A stretch of DNA of 64,000 nucleotides from Egicoccus sp. AB-alg2 (GTDB taxonomy: Bacteria; Actinomycetota; Nitriliruptoria; Nitriliruptorales; Nitriliruptoraceae): NCBI RefSeq assembly GCF_041821065.1, contig NZ_JBGUAX010000004.1, positions 186,001 through 250,000 on the forward strand. The letters are read 5' to 3'. Made by a program: the position numbers and the translations under genes. Each line of letters starts with the position of its first letter. Within the stretch, counting starts at the first letter, position 1. Positions 28,981 to 37,527 of this stretch are shown here, in pieces. The notes below the pieces were generated by a model. That model was not told the origin of the DNA and ran no database searches. It saw only the letters and a program-made list of their open reading frames with translations.

Positions 28981-29853
28981 GTGACCACGCTGGACCTCGA
29001 TGCCCTCGTCGCGATCGACGTGCACACCCACGCCGAGATCTCCGACGACGGCCATCCTTCGCTGAGCCCGGAATTGGAAGCCGGGAAGGCGGCCTACTTC
29101 AAGGCCGGCGTCCCGCAGCCCACCATCGACGAACTCGCCGCCCACTACCGCCAACGCCGCATCGCCGCGGTCGTGTTCACCGTGGACGCGCAGGCGGCGA
29201 CGGGCCACCCGCCGATCCCCAACGAGGAGGTGGCCGCCGGCTGCGCCCGACACCCCGACGTGCTGATCCCGTTCGCGAGCCTGGATCCGCATCGCGGCCG
29301 GGCGGCGGTCGTGCAGGCCCGTCGGCTCGTGGAAGAGCACGGCGTGCGGGGTTTCAAGTTCCACCCGTCGCTGCAGGCCTTCTGGCCGAGCGACCGCATG
29401 GCCTACCCGCTGTACGAGGCGATCGCCGAGTTGGGCGTGCCGGCGCTGTTCCACTCCGGCCAGACCGGCATCGGGGCCGGTCTGCCGGGCGGCGGCGGGA
29501 TCCGCCTGAAGTACTCCAACCCGATGGAGCTCGACGACGTCGCGGTCGATTTCCCGGAGCTCACCATCATCTGTGCCCACCCGTCGGTGCCCTGGCAGGA
29601 CGAGGCACTCGCCGTGGCCACGCACAAGCCGAACGTCTACATCGACCTCTCCGGGTGGTCGCCGAAGTACTTCCCACCGCAGCTGGTCCGTCAGGCCAAC
29701 TCGCTGCTCAGGCACAAGGTGCTGTTCGGCTCCGACTACCCCGTCATCACGCCCGACCGGTGGCTCGCGGACTTCGAGCAGTTGGACCTGAAGCCGGAAG
29801 TTCGCCCGCTGATCCTGAAGGACAATGCGATCCGGGCCCTGGGCTTGACGTGA
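28981..29853 (+). CDS. Amidohydrolase family protein, possible aryl beta-ketoacyl-CoA hydrolase
   Basis: This 290-residue TIM-barrel protein has the metal motif IDVHTHAE, a central GFKFHPSLQAFWPSD, IICAHPSVPWQDEA and LFGSDYPVITPDRW. In Rhodococcus p-hydroxycinnamate catabolism an amidohydrolase-2 protein (CouO) hydrolyses 4-hydroxyphenyl-beta-ketoacyl-CoA, and the neighbours here (ligase, MaoC, SDR) are the other enzymes of that route. The call rests on family plus context; a decarboxylase role is the main alternative. GTG 28981 has GCGGAGG upstream and starts 22 bases after the MaoC gene. Confidence 0.8.
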   Translation: MTTLDLDALVAIDVHTHAEISDDGHPSLSPELEAGKAAYFKAGVPQPTIDELAAHYRQRRIAAVVFTVDAQAATGHPPIPNEEVAAGCARHPDVLIPFASLDPHRGRAAVVQARRLVEEHGVRGFKFHPSLQAFWPSDRMAYPLYEAIAELGVPALFHSGQTGIGAGLPGGGGIRLKYSNPMELDDVAVDFPELTIICAHPSVPWQDEALAVATHKPNVYIDLSGWSPKYFPPQLVRQANSLLRHKVLFGSDYPVITPDRWLADFEQLDLKPEVRPLILKDNAIRALGLT

Positions 29854-29920
29854 TGACGTCGTCGGCCCGCCACGCGGCCGATCCGCGGTGCGGGCGACCG
29901 GGGGGTGAGGGAGCGAACAG

Positions 29921-31459
29921 ATGCGCAATCAAGGGCTGGGTTCGTGGCCGCGGCGGCGCGCACGCATCGGCGCCGACGACGTGGCCATCGTGCACGACGA
30001 CGAGGGCTTGACCTACGGCGACCTGGACCGGCGCGTCCGGCGACTGGCCAACGCGCTGGCCTCGTCGGGGGTCGCCAGAGGTGACCGGGTCGCCTACCTC
30101 GGGCCCAATCATCCGGCTTTCGTGGAGACGTTGTTCGCCGCCGGCCTGCTCGGGGCCGTCTTCGTGCCGCTCAACACGCGACTGGCGCCCCGTGAGCTGG
30201 CCTACATGCTGCGCGACGCGCAGGTGCACACGCTGGTGACCGACGCCCGGTTGGACGACCTCACCCGGCCGCTGTTGGCGCAGGCACCCGTCGCGCACCA
30301 CCTCGTCGTCGGTGCCGCGACGCCGGACGCGCGCGACTTCGAGGCCGCGCTGGCCGGCGGTCATGACGCCGTCGTCGACGAACCGGTCACCCTCGACGAC
30401 CTCGCCATGATCATGTACACGTCGGGCACGACGGGCGAGCCGAAGGGCGTGATGCTCACCCACGGCAACCTCGCATGGAACACGTACAACGTCCTCATCG
30501 ACGTCGACGTCTCCACCGACGAGGTGACGCTGGTCAGCGCGCCGCTGTTCCACACCGCGGCGCTCAACCAGACCTTCCTGCCCACCTTCGTCAAGGGGGG
30601 TACCAGCGTCCTGGTGGGGGCGTTCGACCCGGCCGCGACGCTGGACCTCATCGCCCGCCACCGGGTCACCTGGATGTTCGGCGTCCCCGCGATGTTCCAG
30701 GCCCTGACCCGGGTGCCGGGATGGGAGGACGCCGACCTGTCGTCGGTGCGGGCGGTCGAGGCCGGCGGTGCGCCCGTCCCCGAGGAGCTCATCCGCACCT
30801 ACCAGGCCCGCGGCCTGACCTTCATGCAGGGCTACGGTATGACGGAAGCCTCCCCCGGGGTGCTGTTCCTGCGCGCCAAGGACAGCCTGCGCAAGGTGGG
30901 CTCCGCCGGGACACCGTGCTTCTTCGTGGACGTGGACGTGGTCGACGCCGAGGGCCGGTCGACCGCGCCGGGCGAGACCGGCGAGGTCCTGGTCCAGGGC
31001 CCCAACGTGATGGTCGGGTACTGGAACAAGCCCGACGCGACCGCCGTCGCCCTCGACGATGAGGGCTGGTTCCGATCCGGGGACGCGGCGGTACGCGACG
31101 ACGAGGGGTACCTCGCCATCGTCGACCGCATGAAGGACATGTTCATCTCGGGTGGTGAGAACGTCTATCCCGCCGAGGTGGAGAACGCCCTGTACGAACA
31201 CCCGGCCGTCGGCGAGGTGGCGGTCGTCGGCGTGCCCGACGACCGGTGGGGCGAAGTCGGCCGGGCCTACGTGGTGCTGCGCGAGGGGCACTCGCTGGAC
31301 CTGCCCGAGCTCGAGCGCTACCTGGACGGTCGGTTGGCGCGCTACAAGATCCCGAAGTCGTTGGTGACGGTCGACGCGCTGCCCCGCAACGCCAGCGGCA
31401 AACTGCTGAAGAAGGAACTTCGCACGACGGTCACGGACGCCGACGTGTCCCGGTCCTGA
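29921..31459 (+). CDS. Acyl-CoA ligase (AMP-forming), possibly hydroxycinnamate-CoA ligase
   Basis: This 512-residue enzyme belongs to the acyl-adenylate superfamily. The P-loop-like YTSGTTGEPKGVMLTHGN, YGMTEASP (adenine site), WFRSGDAAVRDDEGY and the late NASGKLLKK with its catalytic Lys are all visible. It should activate an acid to its CoA ester by way of an AMP intermediate and so start the hydratase/dehydrogenase/hydrolase sequence encoded just upstream. The substrate is not fixed by sequence; hydroxycinnamates fit the cluster. ATG 29921 has GAGGGAG upstream. Confidence 0.88.
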   Translation: MRNQGLGSWPRRRARIGADDVAIVHDDEGLTYGDLDRRVRRLANALASSGVARGDRVAYLGPNHPAFVETLFAAGLLGAVFVPLNTRLAPRELAYMLRDAQVHTLVTDARLDDLTRPLLAQAPVAHHLVVGAATPDARDFEAALAGGHDAVVDEPVTLDDLAMIMYTSGTTGEPKGVMLTHGNLAWNTYNVLIDVDVSTDEVTLVSAPLFHTAALNQTFLPTFVKGGTSVLVGAFDPAATLDLIARHRVTWMFGVPAMFQALTRVPGWEDADLSSVRAVEAGGAPVPEELIRTYQARGLTFMQGYGMTEASPGVLFLRAKDSLRKVGSAGTPCFFVDVDVVDAEGRSTAPGETGEVLVQGPNVMVGYWNKPDATAVALDDEGWFRSGDAAVRDDEGYLAIVDRMKDMFISGGENVYPAEVENALYEHPAVGEVAVVGVPDDRWGEVGRAYVVLREGHSLDLPELERYLDGRLARYKIPKSLVTVDALPRNASGKLLKKELRTTVTDADVSRS

Positions 31460-31842
31460 GCTCGCCCGCGAATGCTGGCGATGAACTCCACCAGTCGGTC
31501 GGCCGTGGGTGGTGGTTGCAGCTCGGGCGGCGACTCATGCCGTTCGTGGCAGCGCCGACGACCGCCGCGGCGCTTGAACCGCCTGGCTCGTCCACCAGAC
31601 CTCCGAGGGCGCTCTGCAGCGCCTCCTCCACGGTGCAGGGGCTCGTTCGGGGAGGCATTGATGACGTTCGTGCCGATCCCGGCGGCATCAGTAGCTGATG
31701 GACATCTCGAGCCGGCAGGAGTGCTGGTCGGTCACCGGACCCGGTGCAGCGCGCGCTGCGCCCGCCTTGGCTCGCCGGTGCTTGCTCCTGACGCGGCGTG
31801 AGGTCATAGGGTCGATCGAGCCGCGACGTGGGAGGTCCTCGG
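31460..31842. other. Intergenic gap without a supportable gene
   Basis: This 383-base stretch follows the TRAP-ligase operon. Short frames exist on both strands, but none has a recognisable domain or convincing ribosome site. I see no clear hairpin terminator. Arg/Pro-rich translations suggest non-coding or decayed sequence. Confidence 0.5.
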
Positions 31843-32622
31843 GTGGCAGCACATCGCATCGGTGAACTCGCCGAGGCTGCTGGGCTGACGGTCCGCACGC
31901 TGCACTACTACGAGGAGATCGGGCTCCTCGTCGCCTCCGACCGCACCGAAGCCGGTCATCGGTTGTACAGCCAGGCTGACCTCGAGCGTCTGTACCGGAT
32001 CCGGTTGTTGCGACGGTTCGGACTGGCACTGGACGAGATCGGCAGAGCGCTGGATGACCCGGCATGGAGCTTGCGAGCCGCGATGAGTCGCCACCTCGGT
32101 GCGGTCGAGGAGCAGCTCCGAGCGGCCACCCGTCTGCGTGACCGCCTGGTCCGCGTGGTCGGCTCCGACGGCGCCGACGCCCCCCTCGATGCTGAGATGC
32201 TGGGACTCCTGGAGGAGATGACCATGTTCGCCACGACCATGCAGCGACGGATCTCGTTCCTGGTCTACCGGGACCTCGAGGCTGCCTACGGCTTCCTGGC
32301 CGAGGTGTTCGGGCTGGGGCCTGGCAGGCTCGATCGCACCGCCGAGGGCCGGGCCGTCCACGGCGAGGTCCATGCCGGCGACGGTGTGATCTGGCTCCAC
32401 GGCGAGGACCCCGACTTCGGGCTGGCCTCGCCGGCGACGATCGGCGCGGCAACCTCGGGGGTCGCTGTCTTGGTCGATGACGTCGACGCGCACTGCGAGC
32501 GCACGCGAGCGGCCGGCGCCACGATCGTCCAGGAACCGGTCGACCAGCCCTATGGCTACCGGATCTACAGTGCCCGCGACAACGAGGGCGGCCTGTGGTC
32601 GTTCATGAAGCCCCTCGACTGA
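31843..32622 (+). CDS. MerR-family regulator fused to a VOC (glyoxalase-like) domain
   Basis: This 259-residue protein has an N-terminal MerR DNA-binding domain (residues 1-70: HRIGELAEAAGLTVRTLHYYEEIGLL), a dimerisation helix to about residue 130, then a VOC/bleomycin-resistance-like domain (about 140-259, with VDDVDAHCERTRAAGA and YRIYSARDNEGGLWSF). The VOC half could bind the inducing compound directly, making this a one-component drug or toxin sensor. GTG 31843 was chosen for its GGAGG site 7 bases upstream; GTG 31828 is an alternative. No obvious target gene follows; it may be self-regulated. Confidence 0.87.
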   Translation: MAAHRIGELAEAAGLTVRTLHYYEEIGLLVASDRTEAGHRLYSQADLERLYRIRLLRRFGLALDEIGRALDDPAWSLRAAMSRHLGAVEEQLRAATRLRDRLVRVVGSDGADAPLDAEMLGLLEEMTMFATTMQRRISFLVYRDLEAAYGFLAEVFGLGPGRLDRTAEGRAVHGEVHAGDGVIWLHGEDPDFGLASPATIGAATSGVAVLVDDVDAHCERTRAAGATIVQEPVDQPYGYRIYSARDNEGGLWSFMKPLD

Positions 32623-32647
32623 GCGGTCGGACGGGGGCGTCAATGCC

Positions 32648-32731
32648 CTAATCCTCGGCCAGGGCGATGAACTGGCGCGGCGTCAGCCCGGTCTTCTGCT
32701 CGATGTCGTCGAGGTATGGCTGGAAGCTCAT
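32648..32731 (-). pseudogene. Truncated DUF4287-type gene, N-terminal 27 codons only
   Basis: On the minus strand ATG 32731 is preceded by a good AGGAG site, and the translation begins MSFQPYLDDIEQKTGLTP, the familiar N-terminus of DUF4287 proteins. It then stops at TAG (32648-32650) after 27 residues. Full domains are at least twice as long (about 65-75 residues), and the expected downstream block does not follow in any frame I checked. This is probably a truncated remnant; the preserved ribosome site suggests recent loss. A functional micro-peptide cannot be excluded. Confidence 0.65.
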
Positions 32732-32747
32732 CCGGTCTCCTGGTCGA

Positions 32748-32966
32748 GTGCTGCGGCGGGGCCGAGAGTCGACGGTCGACGATGGCGAAACTCGTCGGCG
32801 CCAACTGCGCAGTTGGATCGCGACGGCAGTCCTGCTGTCCGGCTGTTCCGGGATCGACGACGGGGCAAGTGAGCGCTTCCGAGCAGACTTCACCGCCTGC
32901 ATGGAAGACCGCGGCGTGCCACTCGAGACCGTGGATGCAGCCGTCACGCGCAACGGCGAACTCTAG
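32748..32966 (+). CDS. Short lipoprotein-like frame, possibly a remnant
   Basis: The 72-residue frame from GTG 32748 has a basic start, a hydrophobic run IATAVLLSGCSG with a lipobox Cys, then FRADFTACMEDRGVP, which recalls small actinobacterial lipoproteins. The ribosome site is poor and the mature part is only about 40 residues. It may be the start of a once longer gene. Confidence is low. Confidence 0.3.
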   Translation: MLRRGRESTVDDGETRRRQLRSWIATAVLLSGCSGIDDGASERFRADFTACMEDRGVPLETVDAAVTRNGEL

Positions 32967-33182
32967 ATGCGTGGCTACAGCCACGACGGCGAGGAGGAAG
33001 GTGCAAGCGACCACGGCACCGACTGCGAGAACCTCCTTCTCCGCCGGCACGGGCTGACGCCCGGCTGAGCTCGGTGGTACGCCGGAAACCCGGCCGTGCG
33101 CGGCAGCGGGTGGACGTGCGCTTCGGCGCGGACGTCGCCATGCCAGAACACCGGGCCATCCCCCAGGACCACGGCCGTCGGC

Positions 33183-33944
33183 TCAGTGCGGCTGCGCCTC
33201 GGCGAACAGGAGGTCGGGCATCGGTTCGTCGACCCCTTCGATGCGTACGTCGTCCGTCCAGCCTGACCGGTCGCCTCCGAGTTGCTCGACGTACACGCAC
33301 ACGCCGGTCGCCAGGTCGAGCCGAACGAGATGCGCAGCCGCGAACTCGAACGAGGGCTCCTGCGTGCCAGGCCTCGGTCCACCCTCCTCCGCGAACCGAC
33401 GCTCGCTCACCGCCGACAACAGCAGCGCACAACACGAGCAGCGCGGCGCGTACCCCGAGGCTGGGCGCACGATCGCCTCCCACGCCGCCCGTCCGTGATG
33501 CTCCACCATGCGCAGTCCCTCGAGCGTCGTACCGGGGCACCCGTCGTCGCCGTCGGCGAGCTCGACCGGATCGAGCATCGCCACCCACGCATAGTCCTGG
33601 AACATCGGATCGTCGTAGTCCACGTCCCAGTCGGACGGACGCTCGCGGACCAACCCGTCTGCACCGAACACCGGTGTCACCGAGGAGGGCCGGCGTAGCG
33701 GCAGCTCGCGCCCGCCGTCGGGCGTCAGCAGCGCGACGGTCCGTGGGGCGGACCCGAGCTCGGTCTGCAGGAGGTGGCCGTCGAGGTCCTCGACCCGTAG
33801 TGCGTCGGGGCGGCGCAGCCAGGCCCGCACGTCCGCGCCGAACTGGTCACGCTCCGGTCGGCGCGTGCGCACGAACCGCATGCTGGACCAGCGCCACGGT
33901 GAAGACCGTGCCAGTGCCCGAAAGCGTTCCGCGGTGACGTCCAT
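33183..33944 (-). CDS. Hypothetical protein
   Basis: I do not recognise this 253-residue protein. It is a soluble, acidic to neutral chain with no signal peptide or membrane segment. Visible features are WDVDYDDPMFQDYAWV near the middle, a CSCC cluster in GYAPRCSCCALLLSA, and a conserved-looking C-terminus EGVDEPMPDLLFAEAQPH. The codon use (GC third positions) is like real genes of the window, and no overlapping frame is better. The next gene on the same strand is the PaaX regulator about 100 bases upstream. Confidence 0.65.
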   Translation of the reverse strand: MDVTAERFRALARSSPWRWSSMRFVRTRRPERDQFGADVRAWLRRPDALRVEDLDGHLLQTELGSAPRTVALLTPDGGRELPLRRPSSVTPVFGADGLVRERPSDWDVDYDDPMFQDYAWVAMLDPVELADGDDGCPGTTLEGLRMVEHHGRAAWEAIVRPASGYAPRCSCCALLLSAVSERRFAEEGGPRPGTQEPSFEFAAAHLVRLDLATGVCVYVEQLGGDRSGWTDDVRIEGVDEPMPDLLFAEAQPH

Positions 33945-34047
33945 CCGACAGCGACGATAGCCCTGGCACGCCGACGGAGCCGGTCGGGCGGACCCTGACG
34001 TCGCCCGGTGGACACGCGATCGACCTGGTGCCCGAGGTTCGGTGCCC

Positions 34048-34941
34048 TCAGCCGTCGCCGCGCACGAACTGCTCGAACCGGTCGGCCGCGGGACGAGCCA
34101 GGGCGGCGTACGTGGCGAGGAAGACCTGCCGTGCGCGGCTGCGTGGGAAGCCGTCGGGAAGGAAGGTCGCCGGCAGGTCCGGATCGTCGCGTACGAGCCG
34201 CCGCCAATCGTCCACCAGTTCCGTGCGCTGCACCAGTGCCTCGTCGGGCGCGACGGCGCCGGTACGGGCCCGCTCGTGCAGCGGCTGGTAGCGGTGCAGG
34301 TAGGTCTGGTAGGCGTCGGCCAGAACGTCCAGCTGCCATGCCTGGCGGAGGCGGGCGAGCCCGTCGGGGAGCAACTCCACGTCCCGGCTGCGCAGCACCA
34401 TGGCGTCGGTGATCTCGAGCTCGCTCAGCTGCTCGCGCACGGCGTCGACCCGGTCGTGCGGGGTCACCCAGGTGCCGTCGTACACGGGCCAGAACGTCAA
34501 CCACCGCAGTCGCGCGCGCAGCAGCCGTCGTAGATCGCCGTCGTCCACGGGCAGCGAGAACGCGATGAGCGTCCACGTGCCGTCCCAGTCCTCGCCGTCG
34601 TCGAGGGCGAAGATGCGCTCGCCGCCACGTCGTAGGAGCCGCATGGTGTGGTCGCTCGGCGCGTAGCTGGTCCGCCGTCCGTGCTTGAACCGCACCAGCA
34701 TGCCCCGTTGGGTGAGCCGGCTGAGGGTGGCTCGCGCGTTGGCCGGTGCGATCCCGAAGGCCTCCAGGACCCGCACGAGCCCGGCGGAGGGCAACGGCTC
34801 GCGCCCGGTCTGCCAGTAGTCACCGAGCAACGTGACCAGGAGACGCTGCGCTCGCGCACGACCGAGCGCGCGCGGCTGGCCAGGTGCCGCCCCGGCCGGG
34901 ACGTCCTCCTCGACCGCCACCGCGTCGATGAGCTCCGTCAT
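34048..34941 (-). CDS. PaaX-family transcriptional regulator (second of three)
   Basis: This 297-residue protein has the PaaX plan: winged helix at about 30-100 (ANARATLSRLTQRGMLVRFKHGRRTSYA), then the PaaX core WTLIAFSLPVDDGDLRRLLRARLRWL and a C-terminal domain ending ATYAALARPAADRFEQFV. ATG 34941 has GGGGAG 5 bases upstream and is preferred over ATG 34956. It is followed by a hypothetical gene on the same strand and preceded by the terminator of the DUF6351-type gene. Its target is unknown; that secreted-protein gene is the nearest candidate. Confidence 0.83.
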   Translation of the reverse strand: MTELIDAVAVEEDVPAGAAPGQPRALGRARAQRLLVTLLGDYWQTGREPLPSAGLVRVLEAFGIAPANARATLSRLTQRGMLVRFKHGRRTSYAPSDHTMRLLRRGGERIFALDDGEDWDGTWTLIAFSLPVDDGDLRRLLRARLRWLTFWPVYDGTWVTPHDRVDAVREQLSELEITDAMVLRSRDVELLPDGLARLRQAWQLDVLADAYQTYLHRYQPLHERARTGAVAPDEALVQRTELVDDWRRLVRDDPDLPATFLPDGFPRSRARQVFLATYAALARPAADRFEQFVRGDG

Positions 34942-35068
34942 GTCACTCCCCATCACTCAGGTCGAAGGCGAAACCACGGTGGCGAAACGACCCGAGCATC
35001 CTCCCGCAGGGCAGGAAAGCCACCTGTGACCGTATCACGACGCCTGAACACGCCGCTGCATTGGGTCA

Positions 35069-35100
35069 GGTGAGGGGCGCCGCGACCGGCGCCCCTCACC
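35069..35100 (-). terminator. Strong hairpin after the DUF6351-type gene
   Basis: GGTGAGGGGCGCC (35069-35081), loop GCGACC, GGCGCCCCTCACC (35088-35100): a perfect 13-bp stem 6 bases past the stop of the minus-strand gene. This is the clearest terminator-like structure in the middle of the window, although no T-run follows. Confidence 0.75.
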
Positions 35101-35106
35101 CTCGGA

Positions 35107-37245
35107 TCAGAAGCGCAACCAGGTGTCCGTCAGCGGGACCTGACCGACGCCGGGCCTCGACCAGTCACAGACACCGTCGGGGAACACGGCCTGGAGCCGG
35201 CTCCACTGCTCGTCGGTGAACTCGACCGCGTAGGCCGAACGGTCCAGCGCCTGGAGCTCGCACTTCAGCACCGCGCTGGTGGTCGGCCCGCCGGCGACCA
35301 CCCGCGGATTCGCGTGGAACGGGAACAGCTGGTTGCACGCGGCGTCGGGATCGAGCGTCAGCTCCTCGTCGATCCGGGTGCCGTCGCTGGCGACACAGTG
35401 GTCCGCGAGCCCGTCGGGCCGTGACTGCCGCGTCAGCGTGATGCCGTCGAGGTCGGGGCGCTCGGCCGCCAGCGCGGTGCGCGCCGTCAGCCAGGCATCC
35501 ATGCTGGCCAGGGCCGCCTCGCGCGCCTCGTTCGCGCGCTGACCCGAGGCCGCCGTCACACTGACGTGGTTGTCGGCGTGACCGTTGGCCTCCAGCAGCC
35601 GCTCACGCATCGTCCAGGAGCGGAAACGGTCGTGGAAGTCGCCAGCCAGGTCGGTGTAGCCGCGGGTTTCCACGATCGGTGTCCAGGCCAGGCCGCCGTC
35701 GAACTGGTTGACCCGTCCGGTCTCGTACGCGATCCGCACCGCCTCCTCGTCGGCCGACGTGCGGTGCGGCGTCCGGTTGCCCTCGACGTCCAGGCCACCG
35801 ATGGCCTCGTTCAGGGCGACGAACTGCTCCGGCGTGATGGTGCCGTCGTCCAGCGTCCGCAGGCCGTACTGGACGCCCACGGTGTCCGGGACGATCGGGC
35901 GACCGAACCCCGTGTCCGGGTCGACCCCGTAGACGTTGGAGACGAAGTCCGCGATGGCGCAGCGGATCCCGTCCGGGTTCCCGGTCGGGTGGTAGCGGTC
36001 GGCCGGCGGGATGTGGCCCGGACAACTCGCGGGCCAGTCCACGCTGTCGAAGAACTGGTAGCCGAAACACGTGAATGCCGCGGCGAAACCGCTGACGGCC
36101 GTCTGCTGCGCCGAGGAGAGCCCCGCGGCCGAGGCCGCCTGCGTGAGGAAACGGCATTCGTGCCCGCTGACGGTGGTCGAGCGCTCGTCGGGGTAGCCGA
36201 TCTCACCGATGACGCCGTCCAGGATGCCGGGGTAGGCGTTCGCGATGAGCAACTGCTGCATGGTCCCGGCGGAGCCGCCCGAGCCCATGGTGAACACGGG
36301 CGGGCCGTAGGTCTCGGTGAAGTGTTCCTTGACCATCATCGCCGTCTCGGCCGACGTCACGTCGTTGCAGTTGTTGGCGAAGACGTTGAAGGTCGCACTG
36401 GCGACGGCGTAGCCCTGGCGCAGCAGCAGGTCGTTCTCCACCCCGCCGGTGCTGGTCGCCTGCGTGTGCCCGATGCCGCAGGCCCCACCGAAGGTGTAGA
36501 CCAGGCGTCCGTTCCAGCCGGGCGTCGTGGTCCACGGATCGGGCAACGGCGTTCCCGGCTCGTGCAGGATCATGGTCTCGTAGACCGCGCGGTTGATCGT
36601 GCCGCGCTCGCGGCGGACGACGTAGGGCACCGTCTCGCCGGTCGACGTGGTCGTCGTGGCGAGGTCGTCCGGCGTCGAGCCGTCATCGGGCCAGTTCGCC
36701 CAGCTGTTGGTCGTGGTGCGGTAGCGGTAGGTGACCCGGGGTTCCTCGACGTGACAGTGCTCGTCGACCGGCCCGAGGTTCCACGGGCTGCCGGACGCGG
36801 TGCAGTACAGGCGGATGTGTGGTCCGGAGAACACCGGACCGTGGGCCGGGTGGTTCACCAGCGTGAGCTCCGCCTGGGGGCGGCCCCGACCCTCGCCGTT
36901 CGCACGCACCTCGAGGTGGTTCTCGCCGAGGGCGAGGCCGTCGACCAGCCCGAGGAGGGTGCGACCGTCGCCGACCGGCTCGAAGGCGGACCGCACGTCG
37001 CGTCCGTCGACCGTGATCCGGACCTGATGGACCGGGACGGTGCGCGGCACGACGACCTGCACGAGGGCGTCGCCGCCGGTGACGGTGTCGGCGCGCCCGG
37101 CGGGTACCTCGACCGTGAACTGCTTGTCGGGCTGGGACATGGCGGCTGGCGCCGCCGTCGACGCGGCCGCTGGTGCCGCGCCGACCAGCCCCAGTGCCAC
37201 GCTCATGATGAGTGCGCGAGTTCGTCGCGCAGAACGGACATGCAT
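35107..37245 (-). CDS. Large secreted DUF6351-type protein
   Basis: This 712-residue protein has a signal peptide (basic HVRSARRTR, hydrophobic core, cleavage near AAPAAAS). An N-terminal beta-rich part (to about 110) precedes a large domain with IRLYCTASGSPWN, TPGWNGRLVYTFGGACGIG and MGSGGSAGTMQQLLIAN; the last holds a GGSAG elbow as in alpha/beta-hydrolases. I place it in the DUF6351 family, which is secreted, common in actinobacteria and of unconfirmed function. An extracellular ester or polymer hydrolase is the likeliest role. ATG 37245 has a GGGAG site; ATG 37296 is poorer. It is a single-gene unit with its own promoter and terminator. Confidence 0.75.
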   Translation of the reverse strand: MHVRSARRTRALIMSVALGLVGAAPAAASTAAPAAMSQPDKQFTVEVPAGRADTVTGGDALVQVVVPRTVPVHQVRITVDGRDVRSAFEPVGDGRTLLGLVDGLALGENHLEVRANGEGRGRPQAELTLVNHPAHGPVFSGPHIRLYCTASGSPWNLGPVDEHCHVEEPRVTYRYRTTTNSWANWPDDGSTPDDLATTTTSTGETVPYVVRRERGTINRAVYETMILHEPGTPLPDPWTTTPGWNGRLVYTFGGACGIGHTQATSTGGVENDLLLRQGYAVASATFNVFANNCNDVTSAETAMMVKEHFTETYGPPVFTMGSGGSAGTMQQLLIANAYPGILDGVIGEIGYPDERSTTVSGHECRFLTQAASAAGLSSAQQTAVSGFAAAFTCFGYQFFDSVDWPASCPGHIPPADRYHPTGNPDGIRCAIADFVSNVYGVDPDTGFGRPIVPDTVGVQYGLRTLDDGTITPEQFVALNEAIGGLDVEGNRTPHRTSADEEAVRIAYETGRVNQFDGGLAWTPIVETRGYTDLAGDFHDRFRSWTMRERLLEANGHADNHVSVTAASGQRANEAREAALASMDAWLTARTALAAERPDLDGITLTRQSRPDGLADHCVASDGTRIDEELTLDPDAACNQLFPFHANPRVVAGGPTTSAVLKCELQALDRSAYAVEFTDEQWSRLQAVFPDGVCDWSRPGVGQVPLTDTWLRF

Positions 37246-37322
37246 CGGGTAGCTCCCTCTCCCCTGCAGCCGACGTGGTGCCTCTCCGGCCCCCACGGCC
37301 GTCTGGACGCGACGGCGAACAA

Positions 37323-37365
37323 AAACAATGCGATTCCGGCTCGCATGTCAATGAAATTGCATTGA
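37323..37365 (-). promoter_or_regulatory. Promoter with perfect TCAATG-N6-CATTGA dyad
   Basis: On the minus strand TTGACA (37346-37351, perfect -35), a 17-base spacer and TTGTTT (37323-37328) lie about 80 bases before the secreted-protein gene. A perfect inverted repeat TCAATG/CATTGA (37348-37365) overlaps the -35 box. The layout is that of a repressor site. The patch is AT-rich compared with its surroundings. Confidence 0.65.
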
Positions 37366-37527
37366 TTCGCGTGGCCGCTTCGGGCAGACTGGCGCCGGTG
37401 CCGCCACTCGGCGATGCCCCTTGCTCGCAGTGCGCCGAGACGCCGTGACGGTCCGGGGAGGCCGGTGCGCACGGACCGGTGCCCCGTGCGTTCCGTGGAC
37501 GTCCGTGGGCTGGCGTGATCGAGCCGC

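Larger units (their letters stand above)
32623..33182. other. Low-coding region with gene remnants
   Basis: About 560 bases hold only a 27-codon DUF4287-like fragment on the minus strand and a doubtful short lipoprotein frame on the plus strand. Both are listed separately. The remainder (about 32967-33182) shows no gene, repeat ends or transposase motif. It looks like decayed sequence. Confidence 0.5.

Noticed and set aside
31431-31898. Open frames in the gap after the acyl-CoA ligase, considered as a transposase remnant
   Set aside because: No DDE, HTH or zinc-binding motif and no terminal inverted repeats were found.
32640-33050. A 136-codon minus-strand frame covering the remnant region
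   Set aside because: It is out of frame with the DUF4287 fragment, lacks a ribosome site and has no recognisable domain.
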